Below are positions 1-8,674 of a DNA stretch of 52,585 nt, piece by piece. Numbering within the stretch: position 1 is the first letter of the stretch; each line of letters begins with the position of its first letter. A program made the translations under genes and the position numbers. The notes under the pieces were generated by a model, which was given only the letters and a program-made list of their open reading frames with translations, was not told the origin of the DNA and ran no database searches. This DNA comes from Nitrosospira sp. Nsp14 (GTDB lineage Bacteria > Pseudomonadota > Gammaproteobacteria > Burkholderiales > Nitrosomonadaceae). The stretch lies in the NCBI RefSeq assembly GCF_900113575.1, contig NZ_FOPV01000020.1, positions 1 to 52,585 on the forward strand. Direction: 5' to 3'.

Positions 1-63
1 CTGACCCCAAGCGAATACGTTAAATCCAACCAGGTCAGACTGCTCGAAGCGGCTAGATTCTAG
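1..63 (+). pseudogene. C-terminal fragment of an IS3-like transposase (cut by window edge)
   Basis: Reading frame 1 from the first base is open for 20 codons and stops at 61-63. It begins LTPSEY, which resembles the LGGLTPSEY-type tail that ends many IS3-family DDE transposases. Only the tail is visible, so neither the catalytic residues nor the upstream inverted repeat can be checked. The stop of the opposite-strand phosphoesterase (53-55) lies inside this fragment. That overlap suggests the two genes were brought together by an insertion. Confidence 0.35.
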
Positions 64-1186
64 TTTTGAATCCCATCAGAATTGGGGGAACATCAGTCCG
101 ACCTTTTTCTTCTTCATCAAGCGGTCGCATTTCTGGGTAGATATACACGTCGTCAAGCGTTAAATCTTCCCCCTTGCCGTAATGTGTAAATCGAGCTCCA
201 GCATTATTGAGAAGTTCCAAAAACTCGTCGGTGATCGAGAACTCACTCCGCTTCTTCTCCGGCAACCGCCTGAAGGAAGACCATGCTGACTCCACCTCTT
301 TGGGAACGTAAAGAGAGCCGTTCCATTCTTGAAACTCAACCGAATACTCTTGAGTCTCAAGATTTAATAATACGAGGTTGAAGCAAGAGGTTTGCGTATT
401 AGCGCCCTGTAGGACCCCTCCGTCTATTGCAACATTTTCTCCTGCGGCCATTTCGTCAATAAACGCAACTGCCTGGGAATGCTCATGTCCCGTTAGAATC
501 AGATGTGCGGCTTTCCTCGTAAACATTCTGAAAGGGCGATAGCTTGATTGAGCGAACCAATTTAGTGGATGATGGAACGCCACTATGGTCGCGTCTGATG
601 TGGTTTTTACCACAGCTTCAAACCTTTTGATTGGGAAGACAACCGTACCCTGGGCCTCGCGCTGCTTCGACATCCATGCGACGTTTAGAAGATGAAAAAG
701 TACCGAGTGACCATTTAGGGTAACCCTGTGAGACTGCCATAACGCGTGATTATTGAGAGGTTGTTCAATATAAAACTTCTGCTGGAACGCGAAAAATTGG
801 TGCTGAACCTCAACGCATTGTTCTATGAGCGTATCTGTTATTTCGTCCGGTGACGTTTTTAAGATCTTCTCAATTATGAGCTCTCTGATTTCAGGTTTGC
901 CCGATTCAAAGTCGCAGTCATGGTTGCCGGGACACATTAAGACTTTAAGAGGAATATTTTTTTCCCTTCTGATACTTTTCACTACATCTTCCAGAAATCC
1001 TTCAGCTAACGCGTATTCAGTTTCCTTACCACTAAAAGCAATATCGCCAGTAACGAGTATGACTACCCCGTCGACCATGGGTAGATCTTTGTAGGTCGCT
1101 CGGCCAATCAAGTCGCCGCGCGTCAAAATTTCATCCCTAGCTGTTTTGATGTGAATGTCGCTAAGATGGAGTATTAATAAGTTCAT
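53..1186 (-). CDS. Calcineurin-like metallophosphoesterase
   Basis: Predicted cytosolic metallophosphoesterase; the substrate cannot be deduced. The family's dinuclear-metal motifs appear in order: DIH close to the N-terminus, GDIAFSGK, GNHD, a central FHHPLNW and GHEH. No membrane segment or signal peptide is seen. The C-terminal 120 residues match no domain I recognise. The ATG at 1186 (MNLLILHLSDIH) is preferred because the core strand of the fold starts immediately after it; a TTG six codons upstream (1204) is the alternative. The last codons run into the transposase-like tail at the window edge, so the C-terminus may not be original. The gene stands alone between mobile-element remnants and may be cargo. 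Confidence 0.8.
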   Translation of the reverse strand: MNLLILHLSDIHIKTARDEILTRGDLIGRATYKDLPMVDGVVILVTGDIAFSGKETEYALAEGFLEDVVKSIRREKNIPLKVLMCPGNHDCDFESGKPEIRELIIEKILKTSPDEITDTLIEQCVEVQHQFFAFQQKFYIEQPLNNHALWQSHRVTLNGHSVLFHLLNVAWMSKQREAQGTVVFPIKRFEAVVKTTSDATIVAFHHPLNWFAQSSYRPFRMFTRKAAHLILTGHEHSQAVAFIDEMAAGENVAIDGGVLQGANTQTSCFNLVLLNLETQEYSVEFQEWNGSLYVPKEVESAWSSFRRLPEKKRSEFSITDEFLELLNNAGARFTHYGKGEDLTLDDVYIYPEMRPLDEEEKGRTDVPPILMGFKTRI

Positions 1187-1204
1187 TCTTCTCGATTTTT
1201 CCAA

Positions 1205-1605
1205 TATTTGAATTCACAGGAGCATGCTCAATCACAGCAGTATTGGCAGGTAATAGTACACTTTTTCCTTCACATTAAAACGGTACATTTGTCCACAGCT
1301 TCCAACAGTACATTTGTCCACAACTTTCCGTCGGTACGCTTCGAGTTACATCTAGGCCGAAGTTAACTACCTTTATCACTTCTGTGAATCCATTTTCCGC
1401 CAAGCTCACGCTCTGGTATACGCGATGCAGTTGGCCACACCGCTTCTGTAGTCTTTGTTTGCCAGGGTCAACAACCCATTCGTATACTTTAAACATACAA
1501 AAGTTGACAAAGTGGAGCCGAGTTGATAACCTGTGCCGTACGTGAAGCACTTAAACAGTGCTTTTATGGATCGGAATTCGGGCAGCGGTATTTGGGCAAG
1601 TCAGC
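1205..1605. other. Intergenic region, about 400 bp
   Basis: Apart from the spaced repeats I see no convincing gene. A 91-codon minus-strand frame (1275-1550) is largely made by reading through the repeats and is rejected. A TTGACA at 1505-1510, with a weak -10 about 17 bp downstream, could be the promoter of the lipoprotein gene that follows. Confidence 0.35.
1255..1347. repeat. Four degenerate repeats at about 26-bp spacing (transposon-end-like)
   Basis: Two near-identical copies, GGTACATTTGTCCACAGCTT (1282-1301) and AGTACATTTGTCCACAACTT (1307-1326), are 25 bp apart. Weaker GTAC-containing copies begin at about 1256 and 1334, giving steps of 27, 25 and 26 bp. Serial 20-25-bp sites at one flank are typical of Tn7-, Mu- or IS21-like ends, where they bind transposase. 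On the minus strand the core reads TGTGGACAAATGTAC. Assignment to a transposon family is inference. Confidence 0.4.
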
Positions 1606-2082
1606 GTGAAAAAAGGAAAAATTTTCGTGATGGCAGCCACCTTGGGGTTACTGGGTGCATGCGCTCCGATGAGCCCATACGAGGCCGTGGACAGCCCCGC
1701 TGTTCGTAAGACGGTTGAGAGTGCGCGTACACCCGGCGATCATGTTGCGTTGGTCACTTACTTTGAAAATTTGGCGGCGGAGATGCGGATAAAAGCTGAG
1801 GAACAGAGGCAACTTCTCCAGCATTTCCAGGAGAAAAGCTATCTCTACGGCCGACAGGCGCAGGACCGGCAGTCGCATACCTGGGCCTTGATGAACAGGT
1901 ACGAGCGGGCGGCGAAGGCAAGCATCGGCAAGGCGGCTTCACACCGCCGGCTTGCGGCCGGCCTTGAGCAGGATGAGAGGGAACGCTACGCGGTTACCGG
2001 CGCGGGCAGCGCCAGGACCCCAGGAACATCGAGGACAGGGGACGCCCGTACCCGTTCCAGCCGGCACCCGCCCAACGACTAG
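1606..2082 (+). CDS. Small lipoprotein, unknown function
   Basis: Hypothetical envelope lipoprotein of about 158 residues. From the GTG at 1606 the N-terminus is VKKGKIFVMAATLGLLGAC, a lysine-rich n-region, a hydrophobic stretch and a lipobox (LLGAC). The longer frame from the GTG at 1558 would put 16 extra residues before the signal and is less likely. After the cysteine comes a segment rich in Glu, Gln and Arg that is probably helical. The C-terminal 40 residues are rich in Arg, Thr, Ser and Gly and probably disordered. An intrinsic terminator follows directly. No function can be assigned. Confidence 0.6.
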   Translation: MKKGKIFVMAATLGLLGACAPMSPYEAVDSPAVRKTVESARTPGDHVALVTYFENLAAEMRIKAEEQRQLLQHFQEKSYLYGRQAQDRQSHTWALMNRYERAAKASIGKAASHRRLAAGLEQDERERYAVTGAGSARTPGTSRTGDARTRSSRHPPND

Positions 2083-2094
2083 ACAGATTCAGCT

Positions 2095-2128
2095 AATCGC
2101 CCCCCGCTTAGCCGGGGTGCGATTTTTT
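2095..2128 (+). terminator. Rho-independent terminator of the lipoprotein gene
   Basis: AATCGC plus CCCCG pair with CGGGG plus GCGATT around a six-base loop, and the hairpin runs into a stretch of T. It lies 13 bp past the lipoprotein stop codon on the same strand. Confidence 0.75.
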
Positions 2129-2194
2129 ATTGGTCAGCGTCGCGATGCCTTGCCTGGCGGTTCTCCACTGATCAGCCGGCTTGCAGCGCAACGA

Positions 2195-2629
2195 ATGAAG
2201 AAGGCGTACGCCAGGGAGGTCATTTTGCGAAACATCTGGTTACCGATTGCCATACTTGCCATCTTTCTGCTGATCAGCATTGCCGCATTGGCTGGACTCG
2301 GGAGGAATATCGCCCAGAAACGGGATGCTTACAGCGACCCATTGTGCAAAGCATTCATGGACAAGACTCCCCAAGCCGTGGACAACATGGCGGCCAAAAA
2401 TCCGGGCGGACAGGAAAAGAACAAGGAGGAGGACGGCATGGCAGGGCCTGAGCCTTACCGTGCCATCGGGAAAAACGTTTCCAGTAAATACAGGATCGTC
2501 GCCAGAAGCGGTACAAACCAAAGTATGAAAATGGTCCGTCGCGCGCCCACCAGTTCGGGCAGCGTGATTTTGCCGCGGTTGCCCCACTTCAAAACAGTTG
2601 CTTCCAGAAAGTCGGACGTTTCGGCATAG
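2195..2629 (+). CDS. Possible small single-span membrane protein
   Basis: This frame encodes MKKAYAREV followed by a clear transmembrane stretch (WLPIAILAIFLLISIAALAGL) and a polar tail. A TTG at 2225, preceded by AGGGAGG, is an alternative start. The last 175 bp run antisense to the end of the yeeE-like gene, and that part of the product has no natural composition. The real product may therefore be shorter or frameshifted, or the frame may be spurious. No family is recognised. Confidence 0.25.
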   Translation: MKKAYAREVILRNIWLPIAILAIFLLISIAALAGLGRNIAQKRDAYSDPLCKAFMDKTPQAVDNMAAKNPGGQEKNKEEDGMAGPEPYRAIGKNVSSKYRIVARSGTNQSMKMVRRAPTSSGSVILPRLPHFKTVASRKSDVSA

Positions 2630-3141
2630 AGATAACTGCCAGCCAAAAGGCCCAGAACGCCTGCGATGGCATCAAAATTCCCCTGCCCAAGAGCAGCAGT
2701 TCCCGTGCCCGGGCAGTAGCCCAGCAGGCCAAAGCCAACCCCAAAGATGAGTCCCCCGATGATGTTGGCCGCATAACGGGTGGGTTTCACGTGCAGCTCG
2801 ACCAGTCCCAATGCATGCAGGGAGAAGATGCCGATCATGCCGGTCGCGATGGCGGTGAGCATGATTTTCATGACGGTGAAATCCGTCAGGAACAGGGCGC
2901 CCAACAGCACCTCGTACTTGCCTACCCCGCCCTTTTGCAGCAAGAACCCGAATATCACACCAAAGAAGAGGCCCAGCATGATCTGCCTGGGCGTGTCGGC
3001 CTTTTCCTTCTGACGATCCGCTGCCTTTTTATTTGCCAGCGGAAGGATCCCGGGCAGCGGTACGTGCGGCGTAGCGCTCCCTTCTGCATGGATCAGCGAG
3101 TCGTGATCTGAAAGCGTATTCGTGTCCATATTCATGTTCAT
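2455..3141 (-). CDS. YeeE/YedE-family sulfur transporter, half-size subunit B
   Basis: Integral membrane protein of the YeeE/YedE (DUF395) family, which imports thiosulfate or related sulfur species. A polar N-terminus of about 50 residues is followed by several hydrophobic spans. The diagnostic cysteine motif GYCPGTGTAALGQG sits in the middle, where the family places a conserved Cys in the transport path. At 228 residues it is half the size of fused YeeE and would pair with the adjacent 172-residue gene. It lies 12 bp downstream of that gene and about 570 bp downstream of the MBL-rhodanese gene on the same strand, consistent with one sulfur operon. Its extreme 3' end overlaps a dubious plus-strand frame. 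Confidence 0.85.
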   Translation of the reverse strand: MNMNMDTNTLSDHDSLIHAEGSATPHVPLPGILPLANKKAADRQKEKADTPRQIMLGLFFGVIFGFLLQKGGVGKYEVLLGALFLTDFTVMKIMLTAIATGMIGIFSLHALGLVELHVKPTRYAANIIGGLIFGVGFGLLGYCPGTGTAALGQGNFDAIAGVLGLLAGSYLYAETSDFLEATVLKWGNRGKITLPELVGARRTIFILWFVPLLATILYLLETFFPMAR

Positions 3142-3153
3142 GATGATCTAATC

Positions 3154-3672
3154 CTAGATTCCAAACATAAGTTTGGCGGTTGTCATTCCGCCGATGAAGA
3201 AACATATCAATGCGACCCATGAGCCTACGGAAAGCTGCAGCGCGCCGCTGATGCCATGCCCGCTGGTGCATCCGCCAGCAAGCCTCGCGCCGAAGGCCAT
3301 GACCGCGCCGCCGAGGAAGGCCACGCCCAACCTGAGGGCGTAACTGGAGCCAAACCGCTCTTCCCACAAGGGAGGCACCCAGTACCCCGTGATTTCACCT
3401 CCTGTGTACGCCGCGATGGCGGCGCCCAGAAGAATGCCGAGCAGGAGCGTGACATCCCACTGGATACTGGGTTTTGTTTCCTGATAGAACTTGAGGGATT
3501 CGGTGTGGCGTTTGGAAAACACCTTTCCGATGAGTCCGGCAATTCGCGCGTACGCCGTGGAAGCGCCAATCGGCTGGTTGGAAAAATAGAACGTCGCCAT
3601 CGAAAGCAGCCCGATCAATGCCCCGACCAGATAAGGGGACCACGCGCCGCCATCGCTTGCCATGTAGTCCAT
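3154..3672 (-). CDS. YeeE/YedE-family sulfur transporter, half-size subunit A
   Basis: Membrane protein of 172 residues with about four hydrophobic spans and the family signature GARLAGGCTSGHGISG, the counterpart of the Cys motif in the other half. Half-size YeeE proteins of this kind are commonly encoded in pairs near rhodaneses and MBL-fold sulfur dioxygenases. The start ATG at 3672 is preceded by GGGAGG. The gap to the downstream half is 12 bp and to the upstream MBL-rhodanese gene 35 bp. The probable role is moving thiosulfate or another sulfane sulfur species across the inner membrane; the exact substrate is inference. Confidence 0.88.
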   Translation of the reverse strand: MDYMASDGGAWSPYLVGALIGLLSMATFYFSNQPIGASTAYARIAGLIGKVFSKRHTESLKFYQETKPSIQWDVTLLLGILLGAAIAAYTGGEITGYWVPPLWEERFGSSYALRLGVAFLGGAVMAFGARLAGGCTSGHGISGALQLSVGSWVALICFFIGGMTTAKLMFGI

Positions 3673-3707
3673 TCTTGCCTCCCGTCGTAATTGGGTAATA
3701 GTTTCAG

Positions 3708-5120
3708 CTAGTTTTTGTTTCCATTGTCCGGCTCATCCCGCTGATCGGGCTGGTCGAGCGGAAGATTGAGAGCCTCCCACGCCTTGATGCCGCCGAGCAG
3801 GTTAAAAACATGAGTGAACCCGTTGCGCTTGAGGATGCTTGCGGCGAGACCGGCTCGATGGCCAACACTGCAATGAACTACCAGGTTGTCTTCCTTGGGC
3901 AGATGGGGAATCTTTTTTTCGAGGTCGCCGACATACGTATGGAGCGAACCGGGGATACGTTTCTCTTCCCGCTCGTTATCGTCGCGTACGTCCAGCACGC
4001 GTACCTCGTTCTTCTTCATCCGTTCCGCGCACTCCTGCGCGCTGATCGTGCCGGACATGGCAAGTGCAAGCCCCTGATCCCGCCATGCCTCTATTCCGCC
4101 GCCCAGCACCCCTTCCACGCGGTCCAGGCCAATGCGCGCGAGCGATGTAACGGCTTCATGAATATGCGCGGGTTCATCGACCACCAGGAATATTGCCGTG
4201 CTCTCATCCGCTAGCCATCCTGCAAACGCCGGAAGGCCCTGCAGCCAGACATTGTATGATTCTGGAATATGCGCGCCTGCGAATGCTTCGGGTGGGCGGC
4301 AATCGATCACGACGCCTGTGCTCATCCTTTCCTGGAATTCATGCGGCTGGAGCATCCGACCGCCGGTCCCGATTCCCTCGGGCAACGCCCTGCCACCCTG
4401 CAGGTTCACTTTTTCCATGTGGGAAAAATAGGGCGGACGCGGCAGCTTCTCGGCCACTTTGTGGTCCATGAATTCGTCGCGGCTGGTTTTGAAAACCAGG
4501 TTGGTTTCCTTCTCGATGCCGAGCGTGGAATCGTCGCGATCCGAAATGTTCCCGCCACAGGCGGAGCCGGCCCCGTGCGCGGGAAAGATCAGGGCCTGAT
4601 CGCCGAGCGGCGCGATCTTCTCAAGGATGGAGTCGTAAAGAATCCCGGCATTCTCCCGTGTTTTCGCAGGGTCAGACAGATCCGTTCGTCCTGTCGCACT
4701 GACAAAGAGCGTATCCCCGGTAAAAATCCCCCAGCATTTCTTTCCGGTGCCCTTCGGGTAGACCGCATAAGTCATGCTCTCGCGCGTGTGTCCTGGGGTC
4801 TCAAACGCCACGAGGCGCGTGGTTCCGGCCTTGAGTTCCTGTCCGTTCCCCAGCTTGATATCCGATTGACCGAACAGTTCATGCCTGCCGGTCACGATTT
4901 GGGCGCCGGTAACTTCCGCCAGCGCTCGCGAACCGAATTCGAAATCTTCCTGGCGGTGCGTTTCGAGAATATAAGCGATGCTCAGGCCGTTATTCTGTGC
5001 GAGTTCAAGATATTCCTCGACATCCCGGCGCGGGTCGATGACCATGGCTATTCCCTGCCCGCAACCAAGCATGTAGGAATTCTGTCCCAGACCCGACGCT
5101 TTCAGTCTTTTGAAAAACAC
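3708..5120 (-). CDS. MBL-fold/rhodanese fusion, persulfide dioxygenase-like
   Basis: Predicted cytosolic 470-residue protein. Residues 1-250 form a metallo-beta-lactamase fold of the persulfide dioxygenase/CstB type: a GH pair at 110-111 (PGHTRES), TGDTLFV at 134-140, and PAHGAGSACGG at 180-190. Two rhodanese domains follow. The first (about 258-350) has no Cys in its active loop and is probably inactive. The second (about 360-460) has the loop HCSVGHRAG with a candidate catalytic Cys. The usual metal motif HxHxDH is replaced by HRQED (55-59), so the first metal shell is altered. The start is GTG at 5120 with AGGAG six bases upstream. It heads the yeeE operon, pointing to sulfane sulfur detoxification or assimilation. 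Confidence 0.85.
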   Translation of the reverse strand: MFFKRLKASGLGQNSYMLGCGQGIAMVIDPRRDVEEYLELAQNNGLSIAYILETHRQEDFEFGSRALAEVTGAQIVTGRHELFGQSDIKLGNGQELKAGTTRLVAFETPGHTRESMTYAVYPKGTGKKCWGIFTGDTLFVSATGRTDLSDPAKTRENAGILYDSILEKIAPLGDQALIFPAHGAGSACGGNISDRDDSTLGIEKETNLVFKTSRDEFMDHKVAEKLPRPPYFSHMEKVNLQGGRALPEGIGTGGRMLQPHEFQERMSTGVVIDCRPPEAFAGAHIPESYNVWLQGLPAFAGWLADESTAIFLVVDEPAHIHEAVTSLARIGLDRVEGVLGGGIEAWRDQGLALAMSGTISAQECAERMKKNEVRVLDVRDDNEREEKRIPGSLHTYVGDLEKKIPHLPKEDNLVVHCSVGHRAGLAASILKRNGFTHVFNLLGGIKAWEALNLPLDQPDQRDEPDNGNKN

Positions 5121-5405
5121 ACTCCGCTCCTGTTATATCCAGCTTCGCCGTCAAGTCCTGCTAAGACCGGCCATTCGGCTTCCTAGTTCGGGCTTCAAGT
5201 TCGAGCCTCCAAGTTCTCGTCACGGAAAAGATACCAGGGCGGGCCTTACTGGTCAGTGCGCTCTCGCGCTTAAATCGGGGCGGCAAGGAATTATCGACTG
5301 AAGCACAGCCAGGAGGCTTGATCACGCGCAAATACATGCAGGTGCATATGCGGTGCGTTCGGCGGGGCACTGCGTTATCATGGCGGCAGTTTTCCGACCT
5401 TGCCC

Positions 5406-7352
5406 ATGCCCGATATCGATTCGTTCTTTTCGCCCGAGGGCCCGCTGGCGCGCACAGTGTCCGGGTACAGTCCGCGCGCGCATCAGCTGGAGATGGCGCA
5501 GGCGATTGCTGAAACCATCGCGGCAAATTCTGTCCTGGTCGCGGAAGCCGGCACCGGCACGGGCAAAACGTTTGCCTACCTGGTTCCCGCGTTGCTGGGC
5601 GGCGGGAAAGTCATCATCTCCACCGGCACCAAGACCTTGCAGGACCAGTTGTTCAATCGCGATATTCCGACCGTGCGCGCGGCGCTGAAGGCGCCAGTTA
5701 CCGTGGCGTTGCTGAAAGGCCGGGCGAATTACGTTTGCCATTACCATCTGGAGCGAACGCTGCAGGAAGGGCGGCCCAGCCTTATTAGCCGCGACGAGGT
5801 CAAGTATCTCAAGCTCATCGAACGCTACGCCAACGTCACCAAGAGCGGCGACAAGAGCGGCTTGAGCGAGGTGCCGGAAAATGCGGCCATCTGGCAGCAC
5901 GTAACGTCCACGCGTGACAATTGTCTCGGTTCCGAATGCCCACATCACAAGGAATGTTTTGTCATGGAGGCGCGCAAGCAGGCACTGGCGGCGGATGTTG
6001 TGGTCGTCAATCATCACCTCTTTTTCGCTGATGTGATGCTGCGCGACGAAGGCCTGGCCGAGCTGCTTCCCGCCTGCAACACGGTAATCTTCGATGAAGC
6101 TCACCAGTTGCCCGAAACAGCGAGCCTGTTTTTCGGCGAGACTGTCAGCACCAGCCAGTTGCTGGAGCTTGCCCGTGATACCCAGGCTGAAGCCTTGCGG
6201 GGGGCGAAGGATTTCACTCCACTGCCCGAAGCTATCATGGCAATGGAGAAAGCGGCGCGCGACTTCCGTCTGACGGTGGAGGGCGAGAACACGCGTATGC
6301 CATTAGCGGCAACGCTGAAAAACCCTAGCTTCGGCGCGGCGTTGGACGAATTGCTGCAAAAGCTCGATGGGCTGGCGGAGCTGCTGGAAAACCAGGCGCA
6401 GCGCTCGGAGGGCCTGGAACACTGCGGGCAGCGGACGCGCGAACTCAGCGCCAGTATCAGACGCTGGCGCAATGAAGCCGAAGCTGACGGCTTCGTCCGT
6501 TGGGTGGAAGTATTCAGCCAGGCGCTGCAGCTCAACGCGACGCCGCTTTCCATCGCAGAGATATTCAACAGGCAGCTGAGCGGATCACCGCGCGCGTGGG
6601 TATTCACCTCGGCCACCCTGTCGGTAAAAGGCGATTTTTCCCACTACACTGGCGAGATGGGTTTGAACGCTGAATTGATCACGGCGCGGTCGGCTTGCTG
6701 GGAAAGCCCGTTTGATTTCGCCAATCAGGCTTTGCTCTATGTGCCCGCCGGCCTCCCCGATCCCAACAGCCCGAAATATACGGAAGAGGTGGTGAAAGCC
6801 GCGTTGCCGGTGCTGAAGGCCAGCCGTGGTCGCGCATTTTTCCTGTGTACCAGCCTGCGGTCGATGCAGCGTGCGCACGAATTGCTGCTGGAAGCATTCA
6901 AGCGGGAACGACTCGACTATCCGGTATTGCTGCAAGGCCAGGGTTCCCGTTCTCACATGCTGGAGCGTTTTCGAAACACGGCTAACGCAGTGCTGATAGG
7001 CAGCCAATCCTTCTGGGAAGGGGTGGACGTGCGGGGCGAAGCGTTGTCGCTGGTGGTGATCGACAAGCTGCCCTTCGCCCCGCCAGATGACCCGGTGCTG
7101 GCGGCGCGTATCGATAAAATCAACAAGGAGGGCCGCAACGCCTTCATGGAGTATCAACTGCCGCGCGCGGTGATCAACCTGAAGCAGGGAGCCGGAAGAT
7201 TGATCCGCGACGAGACCGACCGCGGCGTGCTGATGATTTGCGACCCGCGCCTCATTACCAAACCCTATGGCAGGAAGATCTGGCAAAGCCTGCCGCCCAT
7301 GAAGCGTACGCGTGTGCTCGGCGACGTGGAGTCATTCTTCGCCGGACGCTGA
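5406..7352 (+). CDS. yoaA: DinG/YoaA-family iron-sulfur DNA helicase
   Basis: ATP-dependent superfamily 2 helicase of the XPD-like DinG/YoaA group, which unwinds DNA with 5'-3' polarity and acts in repair and replication stress. Walker A is AEAGTGTGKT (about 49-57 counted from the TTG at 5400) and Walker B is DEAH (about 232-235). Four cysteines at about 113, 175, 180 and 186 fit the FeS-cluster site between them. C-terminal motifs include GSQSFWEGVDV and a QGAGRLIR arginine-finger motif. At about 650 residues the length is normal for YoaA. ATG 5406 is preferred, with TTG 5400 two codons upstream as alternative. It is divergent from the sulfur operon across about 280 bp. Confidence 0.92.
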   Translation: MPDIDSFFSPEGPLARTVSGYSPRAHQLEMAQAIAETIAANSVLVAEAGTGTGKTFAYLVPALLGGGKVIISTGTKTLQDQLFNRDIPTVRAALKAPVTVALLKGRANYVCHYHLERTLQEGRPSLISRDEVKYLKLIERYANVTKSGDKSGLSEVPENAAIWQHVTSTRDNCLGSECPHHKECFVMEARKQALAADVVVVNHHLFFADVMLRDEGLAELLPACNTVIFDEAHQLPETASLFFGETVSTSQLLELARDTQAEALRGAKDFTPLPEAIMAMEKAARDFRLTVEGENTRMPLAATLKNPSFGAALDELLQKLDGLAELLENQAQRSEGLEHCGQRTRELSASIRRWRNEAEADGFVRWVEVFSQALQLNATPLSIAEIFNRQLSGSPRAWVFTSATLSVKGDFSHYTGEMGLNAELITARSACWESPFDFANQALLYVPAGLPDPNSPKYTEEVVKAALPVLKASRGRAFFLCTSLRSMQRAHELLLEAFKRERLDYPVLLQGQGSRSHMLERFRNTANAVLIGSQSFWEGVDVRGEALSLVVIDKLPFAPPDDPVLAARIDKINKEGRNAFMEYQLPRAVINLKQGAGRLIRDETDRGVLMICDPRLITKPYGRKIWQSLPPMKRTRVLGDVESFFAGR

Positions 7353-7692
7353 CGGTAATTGACGTGTTCAGGCGGTTTCCATGAAGCATGTGCGCCCCAT
7401 TTCCGTCAACTTAGCATGGCGGCATATTTTCGTATGCCACCGTACAGATTCAGCTATAGAAAACCTCAATACTGTTCGCCAAGCAGCTGATCCGAGGGGG
7501 CTGCAACATCACTCTTCAGCCGGCCTGCCAGGCCTTTCACCCATAACACGTACAGCCGGCAGGCGGGGAGCGGACAAAGAATTCCAATTTGACAAGAAGA
7601 AACCAGGATTTACGAAAATCTCAGCCAAAGCGTAAACCGATAAGTAGGTGCTTGATCTTATGTACGTTCTAACATGGCTCAGACAGACGAAC
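7353..7692. other. Intergenic region, about 340 bp
   Basis: I see no convincing gene. An 84-codon plus-strand frame (7381-7635) has no ribosome binding site and an unnatural composition. A short palindrome GCCTGCCAGGC and repeated GCCGGC words lie around 7520-7560. The region probably holds the promoter of the downstream outer-membrane-like gene. Confidence 0.3.
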
Positions 7693-8448
7693 ATGAGTTA
7701 TGCAAGCGTAAATTGGACACCTCGCTGCATTCATCTTGCCGTAATGCTGCCCGCCATGCTTGCCGCGCTCGGCCTGCCACATAGCGCAAGTGCGCAGGAG
7801 GACGACCGGCCTGAGCCGATGGTGTACGATCTGGTCGACCCGCTTGGCTCCACCAAAGGAAAAACGGAAATCAATACCTTGCTGGCCTATTCACCTCGCA
7901 CAGGCGAAATGGCATGGTCGCCTGAGGTTGAATATGCGTTTGCCAAGGGACACGCAATTGAGTTTGAGCTCCCGGTTGAAAATACAACCGTAAACCAATA
8001 CAAGGTTACGGTGCAAGGTTATTTCGGCGAGTTGATGAAGGGCCGCATGCTTCACGGCTGGCAGGCCGGGGGGCGGCGCATAAACGATCAAAAAGCCTAT
8101 GCAGCGGAGGTGCTCTACCTGAATGACTACAAGTTTTCGGACAAGTGGAGCATGATGAATATGCTGGGCGTCAGGCACACCGCGATCGGTAAATCAGGTG
8201 AGTTTATCGGCTTGTTGAATAACAGCCTGTTTTATAGTTTCAGCAAGCGTTTTTCGTTTGGGGTGGAATTAAATAGTGAGATCGGCGCGCGAGATTATCG
8301 CTACCAGCTCACACCGCAATTTCAATACAGTATTAGTAAAAACGGGATAATCCAGATTGGCGGTGGACCGTCGCAGCTGACAACGCAATGGAACGAGCAG
8401 AAAAAAACCGAATGGCTGCTCGTTTCCCGTCTTATTTATGATTTTTGA
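7693..8448 (+). CDS. Secreted or outer-membrane protein, unknown
   Basis: Product of about 251 residues from the ATG at 7693. A signal peptide is clear: a basic n-region, a hydrophobic core (LAVMLPAMLAALGL) and a cleavage site near HSASA/QEDD. The mature part has alternating hydrophobic and polar residues and ends in a terminal Phe (LIYDF), as outer-membrane beta-barrels do. No named family is recognised. Upstream in-frame starts at GTG 7648 or ATG 7660 would put extra residues before the signal. Neither start has a strong ribosome binding site. A barrel or porin-like role is inference. Confidence 0.7.
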   Translation: MSYASVNWTPRCIHLAVMLPAMLAALGLPHSASAQEDDRPEPMVYDLVDPLGSTKGKTEINTLLAYSPRTGEMAWSPEVEYAFAKGHAIEFELPVENTTVNQYKVTVQGYFGELMKGRMLHGWQAGGRRINDQKAYAAEVLYLNDYKFSDKWSMMNMLGVRHTAIGKSGEFIGLLNNSLFYSFSKRFSFGVELNSEIGARDYRYQLTPQFQYSISKNGIIQIGGGPSQLTTQWNEQKKTEWLLVSRLIYDF

Positions 8449-8587
8449 TAGGCCACCCGGCGAGCGCCAACAGCATTTCTTCAGGGGGTAAATACCCTGC
8501 CAATGGGTTGAAAACTGACCGTACAGATAAGTCGGTCGCAGGGCATGCGACATAGGCCCGTACCGCTTGGCCATAGCCCCAATTGTG

Positions 8588-8640
8588 TCGAAGGACGCAG
8601 CGGACCTTTTCGAGCATTGAGCTGACATTTCGTCCTTCGA
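8588..8640. repeat. 10-bp inverted repeat with 33-bp spacer
   Basis: TCGAAGGACG (8588-8597) is exactly complementary to CGTCCTTCGA (8631-8640). It lies just beyond the 3' end of the small zinc-ribbon gene (minus strand) and in the gap to the plus-strand gene ending at 8448. There is no T-run beside either arm, so it is not a canonical terminator. Confidence 0.4.
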
Positions 8641-8674
8641 GGGGAAGGAGTGACGCTGCGACAAGCGCCCGCGG

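Noticed and set aside
1275-1550. 91-codon minus-strand frame before the small lipoprotein
   Set aside because: Its C-terminal part is just a translation of the spaced repeats; no ribosome binding site or family match.
7381-7635. 84-codon plus-strand frame after the helicase
   Set aside because: No ribosome binding site, no domain, basic and low-complexity composition.
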